This document shows, in pieces, positions 1 through 7,969 of a DNA stretch of 64,000 nt. Within the stretch, counting starts at the first letter, position 1, and every line of letters starts with the position of its first letter. The notes under the pieces were generated by a model. It was given only the letters and a program-made list of their open reading frames with translations, did not search any database and had not been told where the DNA came from. The stretch comes from JASHPR01 sp963778075. GTDB taxonomy: Bacteria > Actinomycetota > Actinomycetes > Streptosporangiales > Streptosporangiaceae. Where the stretch lies: contig CAVZTJ010000011.1 in NCBI GenBank assembly GCA_963778075.1, forward strand, positions 186,001-250,000. Reading direction: 5' to 3'. The position numbers and the translations under genes are program-made.

Positions 1-1320
1 GACGGCCTGCTGGCGGCGGTCCGTGCGGCCGGGCTCGGCCGCACGGCGGACGCGTGGACGGTGACCGGCCGCAACTGGCACGAGTCCGGGCTGCGCGAAG
101 GCAGGCTGCCGACCAGGACAGAGCTTGACGGCCTCGGCGTGCCCGGTCCGATCCTGCTGCGCCGGGGCAGCCATCTCGCCGTCGCGAACTCCCACGCGAT
201 CACGCTGCTGGGGGCGTCGCTGCCGGCCGGTGCCGCCGAGACCGGGCAGATTCACGCCGATGAGGTGATCGCGCGCGCCCTCGACCTCGCCGGGGAGCCC
301 ACTCCACAACAGCGAAGCGACGACCTCGCGGGGGTGCTGGCGCGGTTCGTCGCCCGCGGCATCACGACGATCAGGGAGGCCGGGGTCGACGGCGCGGAAC
401 TCGGGCTGTTCCGGGCCCTGCGCGACCAGGACCGCCTGCCGCTGCGGTGTGACCTGCTGTGGCGCATCCCCGAGGGCAGCGACGCCGACACGGCGCGCCA
501 GGTCATCGCCGCGATGCCGGAGCCGGGCCCGGCGGACGATCCGTTGCTGCGGCTGACCGGCGTGAAGGCGTTCGTGGACGGGCGGATCGCCGACGCCGCA
601 ATCGGTGACGACCACGACCCGGATCACCTGAGGATCACTCCCCCGGACCTGCAGATCATCGTCGAGGGCGCGCTGAGCCGGTCGGCGGGAGTGGGCTGCC
701 ACGCGGTGGGCGATGCCGCGGTGCGGATGGTCCTCGACGCCTACCAGCAGGCGCTGGCCGCCGGGCTGGTGACGGACCCGCGCCGCCTGGTGGTGGAGCA
801 CGCGCTGAGCTGTGCCCCGGAGACGATCGCCCGCCTGGCCGCGTCCGGTGTCGGCGTGTCGGCGCACCCGGCCATCGTGTACGAGTTCGCCGACGACGTC
901 CGGCGGTACTGGGGAGCCGGGCGCGCCGCGCGCGCCGCCCCGGTGCGGGATATGGTCACGGCCGGCGTCCGGATTGCTGCGGGCAGCGACGGGGACGTGC
1001 CGCCGTTCGACCCGCTGCGCGGCGTCTCGTTCATGGCGACCAGGTCGCCAAGGTCGGGCGGGCCGATCGGCGAGAGCCAGGCCGTGGACCAGGGCGTTGC
1101 GCTGGATCTCTACACTCGCTGCGGAGCGGCCCTTCTTGGAGCTGGAACGCGCCGCGGACGGCTTCGGCCGGGCATGGACGCCGACGTGGCGGTGTTCTCG
1201 GCGGATCCGCTGTCCTGCCCGGCCGCGGAATTGCCTGAAGTCGAGGTCCTGGCCACCATGCTGGGCGGCAAGCCGGTGCACGACCCGGGTCGGCTGATGG
1301 AGGGGATCGGCGGTGCCTGA
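1..1320 (+). CDS. Amidohydrolase, YtcJ-like (5' end outside window)
   Basis: Metal-dependent hydrolase of the amidohydrolase superfamily, closest in layout to YtcJ-type enzymes. The frame is open from base 1, so the real start and the first HxH metal site lie upstream of the window. Seen in the sequence: HAVGD, then VEHA (second-half metal-binding His residues), then AAGSDGDVPPFDPL with the late Asp that activates water, and a C-terminal GMDADVAVFSADP strand typical of the composite beta domain. It overlaps the next gene by 8 bases, so the two are probably translated together. Family membership is fairly certain. The substrate (N-acyl, cyclic amide or ester) cannot be told. Confidence 0.85.
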   Translation, partial: DGLLAAVRAAGLGRTADAWTVTGRNWHESGLREGRLPTRTELDGLGVPGPILLRRGSHLAVANSHAITLLGASLPAGAAETGQIHADEVIARALDLAGEPTPQQRSDDLAGVLARFVARGITTIREAGVDGAELGLFRALRDQDRLPLRCDLLWRIPEGSDADTARQVIAAMPEPGPADDPLLRLTGVKAFVDGRIADAAIGDDHDPDHLRITPPDLQIIVEGALSRSAGVGCHAVGDAAVRMVLDAYQQALAAGLVTDPRRLVVEHALSCAPETIARLAASGVGVSAHPAIVYEFADDVRRYWGAGRAARAAPVRDMVTAGVRIAAGSDGDVPPFDPLRGVSFMATRSPRSGGPIGESQAVDQGVALDLYTRCGAALLGAGTRRGRLRPGMDADVAVFSADPLSCPAAELPEVEVLATMLGGKPVHDPGRLMEGIGGA

Positions 1321-2530
1321 TACCAAGGTCCTGATCAACTGCAACGTCTTCGACGGCTCCAGCCCGCAGGTGCAGCTGGATCGCTACGTGCTGGTGCGGG
1401 ACGGCGAGATCGGCGAGATCGGGCCGACGGGATCGGCCCCCGCTCCGGACGGCGCGGCAAGGATCGACCTGCAGGGCTCGTACCTGATGGCCGGGCTGTT
1501 CAACATGCACACGCATTTCTCGCTCTCCTTGCCGGGACCGCTGGCCGAGTCGGTCCGGGCCATGTCACCGCACGAGCTGGCGTTCTACGTCGCCGACGGC
1601 GCGCGGCGGACCCTGCTGTGCGGGGTGACCACGGTCCGCTGCGTCGGGGAAATGGACCACGTGGACTTCGCGCTGCGCTCGGCCATCGGGGCCGGGCGCA
1701 CCGAGGGGCCGCGCATCCTGACCGCCGGGCGCGCGCTGGTGTGCACCGGCGGGCACGGGCACGAGTCGTCGAACACGCTCGAGTGCGACGGGCCAGAGGG
1801 GTTCGTGCGCGGCACCCGCGCGCAGATCAAGGCCGGCGCCGACCTCATCAAGGTCATGATCTCCGGCGGCATCGCCGGGCTGCACGAGACCATGGACACG
1901 GTCCCCCTGGCCCCGGACGAGCTGTCGGCCGTGATCTTCACCGCGCACGCCTGGGGGCGCAAGGTGACCGCGCACGCCGGCCCGGCCCGCATCATCGGAC
2001 CGGCGGTGGAGCAGGGCCTCGACTGCGTCGAGCACGGGTACCAGCTCACCGAGTCGGTGGCCCAGCAGATGTCCGACCGCGGGGTCGCGCTGGTGCCGAC
2101 GCTGTCCGTGACCAGGTGCAAAGACTTCTTCGACTCGCTGGGCGTGCCGGCCTGGATGCAGGAGCGTTCCCTCGGCGCGGCACCCGAGCACGAGCAGTCG
2201 TACCGCCTGGCCCTGGCGGCGGGGGTTTCGGTGATGCTAGGCAGCGACGTGCCGCCGTTCTGGCCGACCGACGGCACCTCGGCCACCGTGCGCGAGCTGG
2301 AGCACATGGAGGCGTTCGGCCTGCCGCCGGGTGACGCGCTGCTGGCCGCCACCCGGGTGCCGGCCGCCTGGCTCGGCATCGACGAGCAGGTAGGTTCGGT
2401 GGAACCGGGAAGGCGGGCGGATCTGATCGCGATGAGCGAAGACCCGACGGCAACCGTGTCCGCGCTGCGGACGCTGCACTGGGTGATGAAGGACGGGCAC
2501 GTCTACCGAGATGATTCATGGGTGAGCTGA
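1313..2530 (+). CDS. Amidohydrolase, imidazolonepropionase / prolidase-like
   Basis: Complete 405-residue amidohydrolase with a GTG start inside the end of the preceding gene. Metal-site motifs are present in the usual order: NMHTHF (His66 and His68), GADLIKVMISGG (a Lys that is carbamylated in relatives), VTAHAGP, VEHG and GSDVPPF (catalytic Asp). The C terminus has the ADLIAMSEDP strand of the composite domain. It is close to the imidazolonepropionase-like / Xaa-Pro dipeptidase amidohydrolases, which hydrolyse cyclic amides or dipeptides. Two adjacent amidohydrolases, an oxidoreductase and a peptide-type importer suggest stepwise breakdown of an imported amide. The substrate is inference only. 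Confidence 0.88.
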   Translation: MPDTKVLINCNVFDGSSPQVQLDRYVLVRDGEIGEIGPTGSAPAPDGAARIDLQGSYLMAGLFNMHTHFSLSLPGPLAESVRAMSPHELAFYVADGARRTLLCGVTTVRCVGEMDHVDFALRSAIGAGRTEGPRILTAGRALVCTGGHGHESSNTLECDGPEGFVRGTRAQIKAGADLIKVMISGGIAGLHETMDTVPLAPDELSAVIFTAHAWGRKVTAHAGPARIIGPAVEQGLDCVEHGYQLTESVAQQMSDRGVALVPTLSVTRCKDFFDSLGVPAWMQERSLGAAPEHEQSYRLALAAGVSVMLGSDVPPFWPTDGTSATVRELEHMEAFGLPPGDALLAATRVPAAWLGIDEQVGSVEPGRRADLIAMSEDPTATVSALRTLHWVMKDGHVYRDDSWVS

Positions 2531-2862
2531 CGGGCGGCATGGACGAGACGACGGGTGCCACCCTGTACGACCTGCGGGTGGTCGTGGAGCGGATCGAGGG
2601 ACGCTCGGTCTGCGGCATGCGGGTCGGCGACTGGTTCGAGCTCACCGAGAGCAGCCACCTTCGCACCTGCCCGGGCCGGTATTTCTGCGTGTACGCCCTG
2701 GCCGCGGTGCTGCCGTTGCTCGCGGCGAAGCAGCGCGAGCTCAGCCCGGGTGACTGGCTGGAGAGCGACAGCCTGGTTGCCTGCCCAGACCCGGACGAGC
2801 GGCTGATCATGCGGATCGAGCGGAGCGGCCGGAGCGAGGTCGTGCTCGACGACGTCACATGA
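2518..2862 (+). CDS. TIGR04076 family protein
   Basis: Small 114-residue protein with the pattern of the TIGR04076 family: an N-terminal strand (YDLRVVVERIEG), a central Cys (RTCPGRYFCVYALAAVLP) and a late VACPDPDERLIMRIER. Function of the family is not established. The start ATG lies 13 bases inside the previous gene and the stop overlaps the next ATG, so it belongs to the same tightly packed transcript. The conserved Cys residues could hold a metal or cofactor, but nothing in the sequence proves this. Confidence 0.75.
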   Translation: MGELTGGMDETTGATLYDLRVVVERIEGRSVCGMRVGDWFELTESSHLRTCPGRYFCVYALAAVLPLLAAKQRELSPGDWLESDSLVACPDPDERLIMRIERSGRSEVVLDDVT

Positions 2863-3875
2863 GCCGCGAACTCAGCATCGCGCTGCAGTCCGATGAGGAA
2901 CCTTCGACCTACACCAGCCTGGCACCGCGGATCGAGGAACTCGGGTTCGCCGCCATCTCGGTGTACGCCGACCTGGGCTACCCGTCGCCGGTTCTGCCAC
3001 TGATCATCGCCGCCCAGGCCACGCGGCGGATCCGGCTCGGCCCAGCGTGCCTGAACCCGTACCTGCTGCATCCGGTGGAGATTGCAAACCAGCTGCACAT
3101 GCTGGACAGCATCTCCGGTGGACGGGCCTATCTCGGGCTGGCCCGCGGGGCGTGGCTGGACGCCGTCGGGGTCAGCCAGGACCGGCCGGTGCGCCGGCTT
3201 CGCGAGGCCATCGACGTGGTCCGCCGCCTGATGCGCGGCGACGACACCGGCTACCAGGGTGAGATTTTCCGGGTGGCCCCCGGCGTCCGTCTCGCGTACC
3301 AGCCGGTGCGGCCGGACGTGGACCTGCTGCTGGGGGCGTGGGGCCCGCTTGGACTCGCCCTGGCGGGCGAGCTCGCCGCCGAGGTCAAGATCGGCGGCAC
3401 GGCGAACCCGGCGCTGCTGCCGTGGGCACGGCAGGCGCTCGAGCGCGGCGCGGCGCGAGCGGGGCGCCCGGCCGCCGACGTCGGCCTGGTGTGCGGCGCG
3501 GTCACGGTGGTCGACGACGACGGCGCCAGCGCCCGCCGCCTGGCCAGGGCCGAGGTGGCCACGTACCTGCCGGTCGTCGCCGCGCTGGACGGCACGGACG
3601 ACCTCGGCTCGGCCGGGCTCGGCGCGGCGGAGCTGGAAACCATGCAGCGGCTGGTCCGCTCGGGCGACCACGACGCGGCGGGCCGGCTCGTCCCCGATGC
3701 GGTGCTTGACCGGTTCGCGTTCTCCGGGACGCCTGACCAGGTTGCCGCACAGGTGCAGACGCTGCTGCAGGCCGGGGCCACCCGCGTGGAGTTCGGCACG
3801 CCGCACGGCCTGACCGCGGCCTGCGGCATCGAGCTGCTCGGCCGCCGGGTGCTGCCCGCCGTCCGCGGCGGATAG
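2859..3875 (+). CDS. LLM-class flavin/F420-dependent oxidoreductase
   Basis: 338-residue luciferase-like monooxygenase family TIM-barrel protein. The start overlaps the preceding stop as ATGA. Family hallmarks: an N-terminal strand followed by EELGFAAISVYAD, the TRRIRLGPACLNPYLLHP segment, the LDSISGGRAYLGLARGAW segment, and a C-terminal FSGTPDQVAAQVQ helix. In actinomycetes this branch often uses coenzyme F420 rather than FMN (methylenetetrahydromethanopterin-reductase-like); which cofactor is used here cannot be decided. As the last gene of the overlapping four-gene set it probably acts in the same pathway as the two amidohydrolases. Confidence 0.87.
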   Translation: MSRELSIALQSDEEPSTYTSLAPRIEELGFAAISVYADLGYPSPVLPLIIAAQATRRIRLGPACLNPYLLHPVEIANQLHMLDSISGGRAYLGLARGAWLDAVGVSQDRPVRRLREAIDVVRRLMRGDDTGYQGEIFRVAPGVRLAYQPVRPDVDLLLGAWGPLGLALAGELAAEVKIGGTANPALLPWARQALERGAARAGRPAADVGLVCGAVTVVDDDGASARRLARAEVATYLPVVAALDGTDDLGSAGLGAAELETMQRLVRSGDHDAAGRLVPDAVLDRFAFSGTPDQVAAQVQTLLQAGATRVEFGTPHGLTAACGIELLGRRVLPAVRGG

Positions 3876-3972
3876 GGCCAGGCTCAAGGTTTGCCGTGCT
3901 GTGCTGGGTGCAGCCCGACAAATAGCTGCAAATTGTCTTTCTATGCCCTGAACGGGCGCCGACCTGCGGGTT

Positions 3973-3989
3973 ATTCGGGATGTCCGAAT
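3973..3989. promoter_or_regulatory. Inverted repeat, operator or weak terminator
   Basis: ATTCGG and CCGAAT arms around a 5-base loop lie 98 bases after the oxidoreductase stop, in a noticeably more AT-rich gap. The position fits either a terminator for the amidohydrolase operon or an operator for the importer operon downstream. There is no T-run. Confidence 0.35.
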
Positions 3990-4013
3990 GCGCCCGGCTC
4001 AATCTGATCTGTC

Positions 4014-4042
4014 TTCACATCGATGGCAACTTGTGACAATAT
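4014..4042 (+). promoter_or_regulatory. Possible promoter of the peptide importer operon
   Basis: TTCACA, then 17 bases, then CAATAT, about 108 bases before the binding-protein start in the locally AT-rich gap. The -35 match is good and the -10 match is poor, so this is tentative. Confidence 0.25.
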
Positions 4043-4149
4043 TCGCCCCAGATCGAACCATGGCCATCCATATGCTCGCGTAGGGCCGCTAACTAGCCAG
4101 GATCTATGGAAACCGGCGGGCGGCCCCGGGATGATTGCGAGGAAAGCCG

Positions 4150-6033
4150 ATGACCAGCTCGCGTCGGCCGAGAACACTGGTGGTGTGCGTCGCCGCAGCA
4201 GCCACAGTCGCGGCCATGGGCCTAGCCGCCTGCTCAACCGGCAAGTCCGGCGGATCTGTCAACTCGTCGAGTGGCGCGTTCGGCACGGTGCCCACGGCCA
4301 GCGGAACGCCGACGGCCGGCACGATCACCTGGGCGGAGCCACCGGGCTCGGCGCCGACCTGGATCTTCCCGATCACTCCGGGAGCCGATTTCACCGTCTA
4401 CAGCACCGACGACTTCTCCTATGAGTCGTGGCGGCCGCTGTACTGGACCCAGAGCGGGACAAGCCCCAAGATCGACCAGGCCCTGAGCCTGGCCTACCTG
4501 CCGACGTACTCCAACGGTGACAAGACCGTCACGATTCGCATGAAGACCAACTACAAGTGGAACGACGGCCAGCCGGTGACAGCGAGCGACTCGCTGTTCT
4601 TCCTCGACGAGTTGAAGGCTGCCGTCAAGGAGAGCGGCTCCAACTGGGGCCAGTATTCTCCGGGCGTCGGCATTCCCGACCAGGTGGTCAGCGCCAGCGC
4701 GCCGAATGCGACCACGCTGGTGGTGAACCTGAACAAGTCGGTCAACCCCACCTGGTTCACCGAGAACAACCTCGCGCAGATCCAGCCGATGCCGGTGTAC
4801 GCCTGGGCCAAGTCCTCGGCGACCGGGCCGGTCCTGGACTTCACCAACCCGGCGAACGCTAAGGCGATCTACGACTTCCTGGCCAAGGCGTCGGGCTCGA
4901 CCGGCACCTACGCGACGAACCCTCTCTGGCAGGTGGTAAACGGGCCGTACCGGCTGACCGCGTTCAACAACACCACCGGCGCTTACACGATGGCGCCGAA
5001 CCCGAGCTACGACGGCCCGAAGTCGAAAGTGGTCCCGACCCTGCAGGCGGTGCCGTACACGTCCGACACCTCCGAGTTCAACGCCGTGCTGTCCAAGAGC
5101 GTCGACATCGGCTACATACCGCAGACCGACGTGCCGCAGATCTCCCGGGTCAAGTCCTCCGGGTACCACGTGTTCGGCTACCCCGACTGGGGCTTCGACT
5201 ACGTGAACTACAACTTCGCCGACAAGACCGGCGACTTCAACAACATCATCAACCAGCTGTACGTCCGGCAGGCGCTGGCGCACCTGGAAGACGAGGCCGG
5301 CTATGTGAAGGCCTTCTTCCACGGAGCGGGCGGGCTCGCGTACGGGCCGGTTCCCGCGGTGCCGACATCGCCGTACAGCCCGGCCAACGCCGTGAAGAAC
5401 CCGTACCCGTTCAGCATCACCGCGGCCGGCAACCTGCTGAAGTCGCACGGCTGGACCGTCGTCCCGGGCGGCGTCAGCACCTGCGCCAAGCCCGGTACCG
5501 GGTCCGGCGAGTGCGGCAGCGGCATCCCGGCCGGGACCAAGCTCACGTTCAACGTGCTGTACGTCAACGACCCCGCGATCACCGGCGAGATGCTCACCGA
5601 CTGGGCATCCGACGCGAAGAAGGTCGGCATCGCGGTCACGCTGCAGGCCGGCACGTTCAACCATGTCGTCGACGTGGCCGACGACCCCGGCTCGCCTAAG
5701 ACCATCAACCAGTGGGCGATGTCGGACTACGGTGGCTTCACCGACGAGCCGTACCCGACCACGTTCGGAATCTTCAACACTGGCGGCTCGGACAACGGCG
5801 GCTTCTGGAACGACGCAGAGGCGAACAAGCTGATCAGCGCGTCGGTGAATGGCGGGAACCCGGACGCGGTCAAGGCCGAGGCGTCCTACATCACCGAGCA
5901 GCAGCCGAGCCTGTTCCAGCCCAACAACGACCTCATCATCGTGTGGAAGGACAACGTCTCCGGCCAGCCGGCCGCGATCCAGGCCATGACGCAGTACTAC
6001 CTGAACACCGAGCTGATGTACCTGACGAAGTGA
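4150..6033 (+). CDS. ABC transporter substrate-binding lipoprotein, peptide family (SBP_bac_5)
   Basis: Extracellular solute-binding protein of the oligopeptide/dipeptide/nickel family 5, 627 residues. I place the start at the ATG at 4150 because GAGGAAAG precedes it at the right distance; an in-frame TTG 15 bases upstream lacks this. A signal sequence ends in the lipobox LAAC, with the lipidated Cys at residue 28. The mature part has family features such as TITWAEPPG near the N terminus, YKWNDGQPVTASDSLFF and LWQVVNGPYRL. It captures the ligand outside the membrane and passes it to the two permeases downstream. The ligand may be a peptide, but family 5 proteins also bind other compounds. Confidence 0.93.
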   Translation: MTSSRRPRTLVVCVAAAATVAAMGLAACSTGKSGGSVNSSSGAFGTVPTASGTPTAGTITWAEPPGSAPTWIFPITPGADFTVYSTDDFSYESWRPLYWTQSGTSPKIDQALSLAYLPTYSNGDKTVTIRMKTNYKWNDGQPVTASDSLFFLDELKAAVKESGSNWGQYSPGVGIPDQVVSASAPNATTLVVNLNKSVNPTWFTENNLAQIQPMPVYAWAKSSATGPVLDFTNPANAKAIYDFLAKASGSTGTYATNPLWQVVNGPYRLTAFNNTTGAYTMAPNPSYDGPKSKVVPTLQAVPYTSDTSEFNAVLSKSVDIGYIPQTDVPQISRVKSSGYHVFGYPDWGFDYVNYNFADKTGDFNNIINQLYVRQALAHLEDEAGYVKAFFHGAGGLAYGPVPAVPTSPYSPANAVKNPYPFSITAAGNLLKSHGWTVVPGGVSTCAKPGTGSGECGSGIPAGTKLTFNVLYVNDPAITGEMLTDWASDAKKVGIAVTLQAGTFNHVVDVADDPGSPKTINQWAMSDYGGFTDEPYPTTFGIFNTGGSDNGGFWNDAEANKLISASVNGGNPDAVKAEASYITEQQPSLFQPNNDLIIVWKDNVSGQPAAIQAMTQYYLNTELMYLTK

Positions 6034-6076
6034 CGGGGTCAGGGGCGGGAGGTCTGCTGAGCCAGAGGTACGGGAC

Positions 6077-7024
6077 GTGTCGGCTTACCTGATCCGCCGG
6101 TCGGCAACGGCGATCGTGGTGCTGTTCGGGGTCTCGGTGTTCATATTCCTGATGCTGCACGTGATCTACCCGACGCCCGCGATCGACGTGCTCGGCCCGC
6201 ACGCCAACAAGTTCTCGATCGCGCAGTGGAACCGCCAGCACGGCTTCGATGATCCGTGGGTCGTACAGTACCTGCGGTACATCAACCAGGTGCTGCACGG
6301 GAACCTCGGCTACTCCTACAAGCTGAACCAGAGCGTGGCATCGCTCTTCCACGAGCGCTGGGAGCGCAGCGCGTGGTTGTCCGGCGTCACGCTGGTGCTG
6401 TCGGTCGTGATCGCGGTACCGCTCGGCATCTACCAGGCGATCCGGCGGAACACGCTCGGCGACGGCATCCTGACCACCGGCGCGTTCGTCACGTACGCGA
6501 TGCCAGACTTCTTCCTGTACCTGATCGCGATCGACCTGCTGGCGATCTCGTTCCCGATCTTCAGCTTTGAGGGCCCGCAGACCACGTCGATGATCACGAT
6601 CATCTTCGACTTCCGCGCGATGACGCTGCCGATTGTCTGCCTGACCCTGCTGAACCTGGCCGGGTACTCCCGATACATGCGGTCGGCGGCCATCGACACG
6701 CTGGCGCAGGACTACATCAAGGCGGCACGGGCGAAGGGCCTGCCCGAGCGGCTGGTCCTGCTCAGGCACCTGGTCCGCAACGCGTTCCTGCCCATGATCA
6801 CTCTCATCGGGCTGTCCATCCCGGACCTGCTGGCCGGGAACCTGATCTGCGAGGCGGTGTTCAACTTCCCCGGCCTCGGCCTGCTGTTCTACAACAGCCT
6901 GGGCAACGCCGACTACCCGATCCTGCTCGCCTACACGCTGGTGGGCGCCGTGCTGGTCGTCGTGGGGAACTTCGTGGCTGACATCGCGCTGACCGTCGCC
7001 GACCCGAGGATCCGGCTTGTCTGA
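6077..7024 (+). CDS. ABC transporter permease, DppB/OppB type
   Basis: 315-residue integral membrane subunit of the importer. It starts at GTG after AGAGG. An N-terminal membrane helix (SATAIVVLFGVSVFIFLML) is followed by a periplasmic stretch and about five further hydrophobic segments. The cytoplasmic EAA loop reads DYIKAARAKGLPERLVLLRH and contacts the ATPase. The LTVADPRIRLV end is typical of DppB-like proteins. It lies between the binding protein and the second permease in one operon. Confidence 0.93.
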   Translation: MSAYLIRRSATAIVVLFGVSVFIFLMLHVIYPTPAIDVLGPHANKFSIAQWNRQHGFDDPWVVQYLRYINQVLHGNLGYSYKLNQSVASLFHERWERSAWLSGVTLVLSVVIAVPLGIYQAIRRNTLGDGILTTGAFVTYAMPDFFLYLIAIDLLAISFPIFSFEGPQTTSMITIIFDFRAMTLPIVCLTLLNLAGYSRYMRSAAIDTLAQDYIKAARAKGLPERLVLLRHLVRNAFLPMITLIGLSIPDLLAGNLICEAVFNFPGLGLLFYNSLGNADYPILLAYTLVGAVLVVVGNFVADIALTVADPRIRLV

Positions 7025-7051
7025 CCGCAGCCCGCAGCCCGGAGGCTACCG

Positions 7052-7969
7052 ATGACCAACCTCGGTACATCGCCGATACCGCCCGAGCTGGCCCGCGCGC
7101 CCGAGGGCGGCGCCATCGGCCCGATCCAGACCGGCTGGCGGCTGGCGGCCCGCGAGTTCGCGCAGAACAAGCTCGCCGTCGTCGGGCTGGTCGTGCTCGT
7201 CTTTTTCGTCGTGTTCTGCTACCTCGGGCCGCTTGTGTACCACGGCCCGCTGAGCTCGAACCTGGAGTCCACGAACCTGCCACCGGGGGCCGGGCATCCG
7301 CTCGGCACCGACAACCAGGGCTTCGACGTGGTCGAGGAGCTGATGATAGGCGGCCGGGCCGCGCTCGAGATCGGCTTCCTTTCCGCCGTCATCGGGATGG
7401 TCTGGGGAGCGGTCTGGGGGGCGGTGTCCGGCCTTGCTGGTGGGCTGCTGGACGGATTCCTGATGCGGATCGTGGACGTGCTGCTGTCGATCCCGTTCCT
7501 GTTCGTCGTGCTGATCGTCGCGGTCAGGTACGGCGCGTCCGTGCTCGGGCTCAGCATCATCATCGGCATCTTCACCTGGCAGGTCCCGGCCCGGCTGGTC
7601 CGCGGCGAGGTGCTGACGCTGCGGGTGCGGGACTTTGTCTCCGCGGCCCGCGCCGCCGGCGCCGGCTGGTTCCGGCTGATGAACCGGCACCTGCTGCCGA
7701 ACTCGCTGGGCGTCATCATCGTGACCGCGACGTTCAGCGTGGCCGACGCGATCCTGGCCGTCGCTACCCTCGGGTTCCTCGGGTTCGGCCTGCAGTTCCC
7801 GACGTTCGACTGGGGGGACATGCTCAACAACGGGATCTCGTACCTGCAGGACGGCTACTGGTGGCAGGTCTACCCGGTGGGGATCTGCATCATCGCGGTC
7901 GTCATGGCCTGCAACCTGCTCGGCGACGCGCTGCGCGACGCGCTCGACGTAAGGCTGCGCCGCAGATGA
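7052..7969 (+). CDS. ABC transporter permease, DppC/OppC type
   Basis: 305-residue second membrane subunit. It has the long cytoplasmic N terminus and first helix (KLAVVGLVVLVFFVVFCYL) of OppC/DppC proteins, the HPLGTDNQGFDV segment, an EAA loop (DFVSAARAAGAGWFRLMNRH) and the C-terminal DALDVRLRRR tail. Its TGA stop overlaps the ATG of the ATPase gene (ATGA), a sign of coupled translation. Confidence 0.93.
   Translation: MTNLGTSPIPPELARAPEGGAIGPIQTGWRLAAREFAQNKLAVVGLVVLVFFVVFCYLGPLVYHGPLSSNLESTNLPPGAGHPLGTDNQGFDVVEELMIGGRAALEIGFLSAVIGMVWGAVWGAVSGLAGGLLDGFLMRIVDVLLSIPFLFVVLIVAVRYGASVLGLSIIIGIFTWQVPARLVRGEVLTLRVRDFVSAARAAGAGWFRLMNRHLLPNSLGVIIVTATFSVADAILAVATLGFLGFGLQFPTFDWGDMLNNGISYLQDGYWWQVYPVGICIIAVVMACNLLGDALRDALDVRLRRR

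Noticed and set aside
2046..3887. A 613-codon minus-strand open frame
   Set aside because: It lies opposite three well-supported genes and is rich in Arg, Ala and Gly with no family motifs. GC bias keeps the antisense frame open.
4234..5664. A 476-codon minus-strand open frame
   Set aside because: Antisense to the binding-protein gene, which has a signal peptide, lipobox and operon context. No domain is readable in the antisense frame.
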